Of a DNA stretch of 64,000 bases, positions 59,729 to 64,000 are shown one piece after another; the stretch's first letter is position 1, and every line of letters starts with the position of its first letter. Location: NCBI RefSeq assembly GCF_017592475.1, contig NZ_JAGFNP010000002.1, positions 1 to 64,000 on the forward strand, read 5' to 3'. The position numbers and the translations under genes were made by a program. The DNA is from Glycomyces niveus. Lineage in GTDB: Bacteria; Actinomycetota; Actinomycetes; Mycobacteriales; Micromonosporaceae. The notes under the pieces are model-generated. The model saw nothing but the letters and a program-made list of their open reading frames with translations, was not told where the DNA came from and did not search any database.

Positions 59729-60697
59729 ATGCGCGCCGACCGCCTGGTCTCCCTCGTCCTCCTGCTGCGCCAGCGCGGGCGCATGACCGCCGACGCCCTC
59801 GCCGCCGAGCTCGAGGTCTCCACCCGCACCGTGCTGCGCGACATCGAAGCGCTCTCCGCTGCGGGCGTCCCGGTGTACGCCGAACGCGGCCGCCACGGCG
59901 GCTTCGCCCTCCTGCCCGGCTTCCGCACCGAGCTGACCGGCCTCAACCACGAAGAGGCCCTTGCCCTCTTGACGGCCGGGTCGGGCCGCGGCGAGCAGGC
60001 GTTCGGACTCGGCTCGGCGCTGGCCTCGGCGATGCGGAAGGTGGTCGACGCCCTGCCCGAGCGGCACCAGGCGGCGGTCGGGGACGCGGCGAGCCGGTTC
60101 CTGGTCGAACCGGAGACGGACCTGCTCTCGCGGCGGCACGCCGCGGAGGCGATCCCCGAGGCGGTCATGCTCGAGGTCAGGCGCGCGGTGCTCGACGGGC
60201 GACGGCTCCGCCTCCACTACGCCGCGAGGGACGGCGAACCGCGCTGGCGCACCGTGGACCCGCTCGGGCTGGTCACCGTGCGGGACAAGGGATACCTGCT
60301 GGCGACGAGGGACGGCGCGGACCGCACCTACCGGTTGTCGCGGTGCCTCGCGGCCGAGGCGCTCGCGGAGCCGGCCGAGCGGCCCGAGCGCGTGGACCTC
60401 GACCGGATCTGGCGCGAGCGCTGCGCGAGGTTCCTGGCCGAGGACCATCTCACCGTGCGGGTGCGGATCGATCCCGCGCAGCGCGAGGCGCTCCTGGCCC
60501 CGGTGGTGGCCGTCCGCGCCGACTCCGAGGAGCCCGACGCCGACGGGCGGCTGGTGCTGGAGGTCGTCTACCAGGACGCCGAGCACGCCGAGTGGGCGCT
60601 GTGGCGGCTCGGCCCGGGCGCGGAGGCCCTTGCGCCGCGATCGCTGCGGCGCGCGCTGCACGCCCGCGCGAAGGCGTTCGCGGCCCGGTACGCCTAA
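59729..60697 (+). CDS. WYL-domain transcriptional regulator (DeoR/HTH_11 N-terminus)
   Basis: 322 aa. N-terminal winged helix 1-60 (RLVSLVLLLRQRGRMTADALAAELEVSTRTVLRDIEALSAAGVPV), then a WYL domain about 140-215 (RLRLHYAARDGEPRWRTVDPLGLVTVRDKGYLLATRDG) and a C-terminal WCX-like extension. WYL proteins often sense ligands or nucleic acid and repress neighbours; the divergent RidA gene is the obvious target. Convergent with the SDR gene, the stop codons overlapping in CTAA. Confidence 0.92.
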   Translation: MRADRLVSLVLLLRQRGRMTADALAAELEVSTRTVLRDIEALSAAGVPVYAERGRHGGFALLPGFRTELTGLNHEEALALLTAGSGRGEQAFGLGSALASAMRKVVDALPERHQAAVGDAASRFLVEPETDLLSRRHAAEAIPEAVMLEVRRAVLDGRRLRLHYAARDGEPRWRTVDPLGLVTVRDKGYLLATRDGADRTYRLSRCLAAEALAEPAERPERVDLDRIWRERCARFLAEDHLTVRVRIDPAQREALLAPVVAVRADSEEPDADGRLVLEVVYQDAEHAEWALWRLGPGAEALAPRSLRRALHARAKAFAARYA

Positions 60698-61671
60698 GCG
60701 ATCAGCGGGTTCGGCGTCTCGATCCGCCCGTTGTCGAGGAGCCAGCGCAGCGATTCGAGGACGGCCGCCTCGGGCTCGTACGCGGGGGCGTATCCCAAGC
60801 GGGCCTTGGCCTTCGCGATAGTGAAGCACTGGCTGCGGTCGAGGTGGTTCCAGGCGACCTCGGCGTGCTGCTCGGTGGTGCCGGCGCGGAACTCGTCCCA
60901 GGTCACGGTTTCGAGGGTCGCGGTCTGGCCGAACCAGGAGGCGGCGATGGCGGCGAAGCCGCGCACGCTGAGGGCGGTGGGGGCGACGATGTTGAAGTCC
61001 TCGCCCGCGGCGGCGTCGCGGTCGGCGATCGCCAGTTCGAAGGCCTGGGCGAGGTCGTCGGCGTGGACGTGGTGCATCGTCTCGGCGCCGCTGCCGGGCA
61101 CGCGGAGCGGCTTGCCGGCGGCGATGGTCGTCCAGACCTCGGGGTCGAGATTGCCGAGCGGGCCGATCGGGTGCCAGCCGGGGCCGACGATGTGGCCGGG
61201 GTGGACGGTGGTGGTGACGAGCCCGCCGGATGCGGTCTCCTCCTTGAGCATCCGCGCGATGCGGTCCTTCTGGACCCCGTACTCGTCGAGCGGCGGTTCG
61301 GCCCCTTCGCCGTCTTCGGCGATGGGGAGCTTGCGGCTCTTGCCGTACCGCCAGATGGAGCCGCAGTGCAGCAGGTGCGCGACGTGGCCGCGCAGGGCCT
61401 CGACGAGCGCGGTCGCGGATTCGAGGGTGAAGCAGACGAGGTCGACCACGACGTCGGGTTCGAGCGCGAGCACGGTGGCGCCGAAGGTCCCCTCGGCGTC
61501 CTGGCGTTCGCGGTCGGCCGCGACCTGGCGCACCTGCTCCCATTCGGGCGCTTCGACGTACGCGGTGCTCGTGCCCCGGCTGATGTTGACGACCTCGTGC
61601 CCGGCGCGCACGAGGCGCGGCACGAGGAAGGTGCCGATGTGGCCGGAGCCGCCGATGACGACGATCTTCAT
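60694..61671 (-). CDS. NAD(P)-dependent epimerase/dehydratase (extended SDR)
   Basis: 325 aa. Rossmann motif MKIVVIGGSGHIGTFLVPRL at the N-terminus; HCGSIWRYGKS and EYGVQKD supply the Ser-Tyr-Lys-type active site (Y in DEYGVQK). ATG 61671 chosen on GGGAG 8 nt upstream rather than 61686. Substrate likely a nucleotide or free sugar derivative; not determinable. The SDR gene lies 88 nt downstream of the TetR gene on the same strand. Confidence 0.88.
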   Translation of the reverse strand: MKIVVIGGSGHIGTFLVPRLVRAGHEVVNISRGTSTAYVEAPEWEQVRQVAADRERQDAEGTFGATVLALEPDVVVDLVCFTLESATALVEALRGHVAHLLHCGSIWRYGKSRKLPIAEDGEGAEPPLDEYGVQKDRIARMLKEETASGGLVTTTVHPGHIVGPGWHPIGPLGNLDPEVWTTIAAGKPLRVPGSGAETMHHVHADDLAQAFELAIADRDAAAGEDFNIVAPTALSVRGFAAIAASWFGQTATLETVTWDEFRAGTTEQHAEVAWNHLDRSQCFTIAKAKARLGYAPAYEPEAAVLESLRWLLDNGRIETPNPLIA

Positions 61672-61759
61672 GGTTGGTGCTCCCATCAGGTCGAGACGCG
61701 CCGAAGTGTACCGGCGGGCCGGGGCCGGTGCCAGGGGAGCGGCGACCTGCGGCGAGGGG

Positions 61760-62347
61760 TCACTCGGGCGCTGCGAGCCGGGCGGCGGCCTCTTTGAGCG
61801 CGGTCCGGTTCGAGGCGGCGCCGGAGGCCTTGTCGGCGTGCATCATCCTTGCCATCTGCGGCACGGCGTACCACCAGCCGGCGAGGGCCAGGACGAGGAA
61901 CGCGAGGTCGGCGGCCGGGATGCGGCCGCTGATCCGGCCTTCGCGCTGGGCGCGTTCGAAGACGGCGACCTTGGCCCGGTAGTAGTCGGTGCGGGCGGCT
62001 TCGTCGGGGACCTCGGGCAGGTCCATCAGCCCCTCCCACAGCAGCAGCCGGGTCAGCTCGGGGTGCGCGGAATGGTAGTCGTACACGTCCGCGGCGTAGT
62101 CGCCGACCGCTTGCGGCCCTTCGATCTCGGTGAGCGGCACGGCCGCGGCGACCTTGTTCAGCTCGTCGGCGAGGACGGTGGCGAACAGCTGCGGCTTGTC
62201 CCCGAAGTACGAGTAGAGCCGCTCCTTGTTGAGCCCGGCGCGGCGCGCGATCTTCTCCATCGTGGTGCCGTCGAGGCCGTGCGCGGCGAACTCCGCGACG
62301 GCGGCGTCCTTGAGCTTGCGCTTGGTCTCAGCGGTGTTCCAGGCCAT
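61760..62347 (-). CDS. TetR-family regulator
   Basis: 195 aa from ATG 62347 (ATG 62359 also in frame; neither has a clear ribosome site). HTH AAVAEFAAHGLDGTTMEKIARRAGLNKERLYSYFGDK (15-51), then a TetR ligand domain. Divergent from the PepSY-like secreted-protein gene, with two copies of a CCAACG-N4-CGTTGG operator between them. Confidence 0.92.
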   Translation of the reverse strand: MAWNTAETKRKLKDAAVAEFAAHGLDGTTMEKIARRAGLNKERLYSYFGDKPQLFATVLADELNKVAAAVPLTEIEGPQAVGDYAADVYDYHSAHPELTRLLLWEGLMDLPEVPDEAARTDYYRAKVAVFERAQREGRISGRIPAADLAFLVLALAGWWYAVPQMARMMHADKASGAASNRTALKEAAARLAAPE

Positions 62348-62361
62348 GCCGGGAAGCATAT

Positions 62362-62424
62362 CCAACGGTTGCGTTGAAAGTCTACGGTCGATGTGCTTAT
62401 ACTCAACTCCAACGTTTCCGTTGG
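62362..62424. promoter_or_regulatory. TetR operators flanking the promoter of the secreted-protein gene
   Basis: CCAACGGTTGCGTTGA (62362-62377, one end mismatch) and CCAACGTTTCCGTTGG (62409-62424, perfect 6-bp arms). Between them, TTGAAA (62374-62379), 18-nt spacer, TATACT (62398-62403). One operator overlaps the -35, the other covers the transcription start. Confidence 0.75.
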
Positions 62425-62444
62425 ATTCTGAAAGGAGCCGTCCG

Positions 62445-63161
62445 ATGGCCCGTCGAATCGCCACCGCCGTCGCGGTGGGCGCCGTGCTCGTCACCGTCGG
62501 CACCGCAGCGGCCGTGTACGCCGCCAACGACACCGATCCCGAACCCGACCTTCCGGAGCCCGACATGCAGACCGCGATGCACCTGGAGACCGATGCGCTG
62601 CAGGGCACCGGCCTGGAGATCCCGAAGGACTGGGCGATCGTCGACGTGCGCACCGAGCACCACGACGAGCGCGCGGTCACCGTCATACGCCACCAGCCCG
62701 ACGAGATGCGCCTGGGCGGCCCGCACGCCACCGTCGTCGTCGACGCCGAGGGCACGATCCTCGGGTACACGCGCCTCACCGAGGAGGACGCCGGCGCGGC
62801 GCTCCTCGACGAGGCCGAGGCTGAGCGGCACGCGCGGAACTTCCTGCGCGAGCTCGACCCGGGCTACCTCGAAGGGCTCTCGGTGAACTTCGTGCAGCGG
62901 CACGACGAGGCGATCACGGCCGCCGACGGCACCGAGCTCACCGTCTCGGGCATGAAGGTCAAGTTCCACCACGACGGCGGCCTCTACGCCTGGGTCATCA
63001 TCGGCCCGGACGGGCGCGTCCTGACCTTCGAGCGCGACATCGCCTGGGACTCGGGGCAAGGCCGGCGCGGCACCCAGATGTGGCTCCACGACTCGTGGAT
63101 CGCGGCCTATGAGGGCACCGGGCCGCAGCCCGACGCGCCCTACGCGGTCGCGAAGCCCTAG
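62445..63161 (+). CDS. Exported or membrane-anchored protein of unknown function, PepSY-like
   Basis: 238 aa from ATG 62445 (AAAGGAG 7 nt upstream). Signal or anchor MARRIATAVAVGAVLVTVGTAAAVYA. The remainder resembles PepSY/YPEB-type alpha-beta repeats (GTILGYTRLTEEDAGAALLDEAEAERHARNFLREL; GLYAWVIIGPDGRVLTFERDIAW), seen only by pattern. Such domains often inhibit or chaperone secreted enzymes. Controlled by the divergent TetR protein through two operators. Confidence 0.75.
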   Translation: MARRIATAVAVGAVLVTVGTAAAVYAANDTDPEPDLPEPDMQTAMHLETDALQGTGLEIPKDWAIVDVRTEHHDERAVTVIRHQPDEMRLGGPHATVVVDAEGTILGYTRLTEEDAGAALLDEAEAERHARNFLRELDPGYLEGLSVNFVQRHDEAITAADGTELTVSGMKVKFHHDGGLYAWVIIGPDGRVLTFERDIAWDSGQGRRGTQMWLHDSWIAAYEGTGPQPDAPYAVAKP

Positions 63162-63181
63162 ACCTGCCAGGGGGTAGGAGG

Positions 63182-63213
63182 AAGCCGCGGGGAGGAGCGT
63201 CTCCCCGCGGCTT
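63182..63213. terminator. Bidirectional terminator
   Basis: Perfect 13-bp stem AAGCCGCGGGGAG / CTCCCCGCGGCTT (63182-63194, 63201-63213), loop GAGCGT, followed by TTC. Lies between the convergent secreted-protein and ROK genes. Confidence 0.85.
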
Positions 63214-63221
63214 TCGCGTTG

Positions 63222-64000
63222 CTAGCCTTCGCGTTCGCGCAGGCCGGAGGACTCGAGGAAGTTCCGCAGCACCATCGCGGCGCCGCCGATGGCCGGGGCC
63301 TGCGAGACGTCCCCGGCGAGGTCGACCTGGACGGTGTGGACGTCCCGCATGAACACGGACCGGTCGAGCACCTCCTGGATCGCGTCCCGGTAGCGCGGGC
63401 CGAGGTCGGCGAAGGCCCGCCCGGCGAGCACGACGCGGCCGACGTCGAACATGTTCACCAGCGAGACGGTGCCGACCGCGAGCATCTGCGCCGAGACGTC
63501 GATGAGCGCGGCGGCGTCCGGGTCGCCCGCGAGCGCGGCCCGGCCGATGCGCATGAACGCGCCGAGCTGGTCGCCCTCGAGGTCGAGCCTGGCGGACAGG
63601 CCCGGGTGCTCCTTCGCGTCGCGCACCACCGCGTTCGGGCCGCCCACGAGTTCGAGGCAGCCGCGGTTGCCGCAGCCGCAGACCGTGCCGAGGGCGTCCA
63701 CGGAGATGTGCCCGAGCTCGACCCCGTTCGAGGTCACGCCCCGGTACGGGAACCCGTCGAGGATCACCCCCGAGCCGATGCCGCCTGACATGAACACGAC
63801 CGCGAAGCTCGACGCGGCGCTGTCCTGGGCCTGCACGCCGAGCCCGGCGGCGGTGGCGTCGTTCTCGATCCGCACCGGCAGGCCCGTGGCGGCCGCCAGC
63901 TCGGCCGCGAGCGGATACCCGCGCCACGCCGGCGCCGGGTACTCGGTGAGCAGGACGCCCGCGTCGCGGTCCTGCGGCCCGTGCGTGGCCAGCCCGATCC
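63222..64000 (-). CDS. ROK-family protein (sugar kinase or repressor), 5' end off window
   Basis: 259 codons are present, continuing past the right edge as IGLATHGPQDRDAGVLL upstream of the portion shown. The ROK signature is visible: GIGSGVILDG, GELGH-type VELGHISVDALG, and the zinc motif CGCGNRGCLE. The catalytic Asp of ROK kinases is present in ENDATAAG. Whether it is a glucokinase-like enzyme or an XylR/NagC-type repressor depends on an N-terminal helix-turn-helix, which is outside the window. Confidence 0.9.
   Translation of the reverse strand, partial: IGLATHGPQDRDAGVLLTEYPAPAWRGYPLAAELAAATGLPVRIENDATAAGLGVQAQDSAASSFAVVFMSGGIGSGVILDGFPYRGVTSNGVELGHISVDALGTVCGCGNRGCLELVGGPNAVVRDAKEHPGLSARLDLEGDQLGAFMRIGRAALAGDPDAAALIDVSAQMLAVGTVSLVNMFDVGRVVLAGRAFADLGPRYRDAIQEVLDRSVFMRDVHTVQVDLAGDVSQAPAIGGAAMVLRNFLESSGLREREG

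Noticed and set aside
1-64000. Mobile elements, CRISPR arrays, tRNA or rRNA genes
   Set aside because: No transposase or integrase motifs, regular spaced repeats or cloverleaf sequences were seen on reading both strands; short or degenerate ones could be missed by eye.

Overview
High-GC actinobacterial chromosome segment. The evidence is GC-rich wobble positions, frequent GTG/TTG starts, Tat-type signal peptides, sugar ABC importers without a linked ATPase, and a glycopeptide-resistance cluster whose VanR and VanS look like the Streptomyces coelicolor type. I cannot name the genus with confidence; a saprophytic plant-polysaccharide degrader (for example a Glycomyces-like actinomycete) would fit. 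I saw no rRNA, tRNA, insertion sequence, prophage or CRISPR array.

Layout. 1-7.4 kb: a minus-strand operon (sugar-binding lipoprotein, two permeases, enolase-superfamily sugar-acid enzyme, secreted beta-helix/ricin-lectin protein cut by the left edge), divergent from a FadR-type regulator. 7.6-16.5 kb: secreted esterase-lectin, secreted GH43-CBM6, cytoplasmic GH43-like enzyme, then an Lpl-type importer operon with a DUF624 protein. 16.5-18.4 kb: divergent LysR regulator and aldo/keto reductase. 18.5-26.3 kb: glycopeptide-resistance island (murF paralogue, vanHAX plus a GNAT gene, vanS, vanR, vanY). 26.4-33.8 kb: mixed genes (phosphotransferase-fold kinase, GNAT, zinc-ribbon TetR regulator, pectin-type SGNH esterase, DUF2089 / small membrane protein / SHOCT-like operon, DUF389 protein, TrkH). 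34.0-41.9 kb: fructan locus (secreted GH32; LacI regulator, importer, cytoplasmic GH32-type enzyme, fructokinase) with one frameshifted permease. 41.9-48.5 kb: FAD oxidoreductase, FadR-type regulator, orphan sugar-binding lipoprotein, GH36 alpha-galactosidase. 48.8-59.2 kb: secreted GH5_4 cellulase, Tat-exported alpha/beta hydrolase, two LacI regulators, secreted GH39-like enzyme with lectin, free ricin-lectin, GH43 xylosidase. 59.2-64 kb: RidA with a WYL regulator, SDR epimerase, TetR regulator with a PepSY-like secreted protein, partial ROK gene.

How it works together. Most of the window is sugar harvesting: exported enzymes depolymerise hemicellulose, cellulose, fructan and pectin, importers take up oligosaccharides, and cytoplasmic hydrolases and kinases finish the job, each unit under a local LacI, GntR or TetR repressor with visible palindromic operators. 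The vancomycin island is a complete remodelling pathway: D-lactate synthesis (VanH), D-Ala-D-Lac ligation (VanA), D-Ala-D-Ala hydrolysis (VanX), pentapeptide trimming (VanY) and a dedicated MurF to load the depsipeptide.

The most striking signal is a 32-bp element, alignable without gaps, that starts each of the vanH, murF and vanY promoters and lies exactly 31 nt before each start codon. It contains direct repeats 11 bp apart and is proposed to be the VanR site. A second is a CGAAA-N-TTTCG palindrome shared by three separated hemicellulose units.
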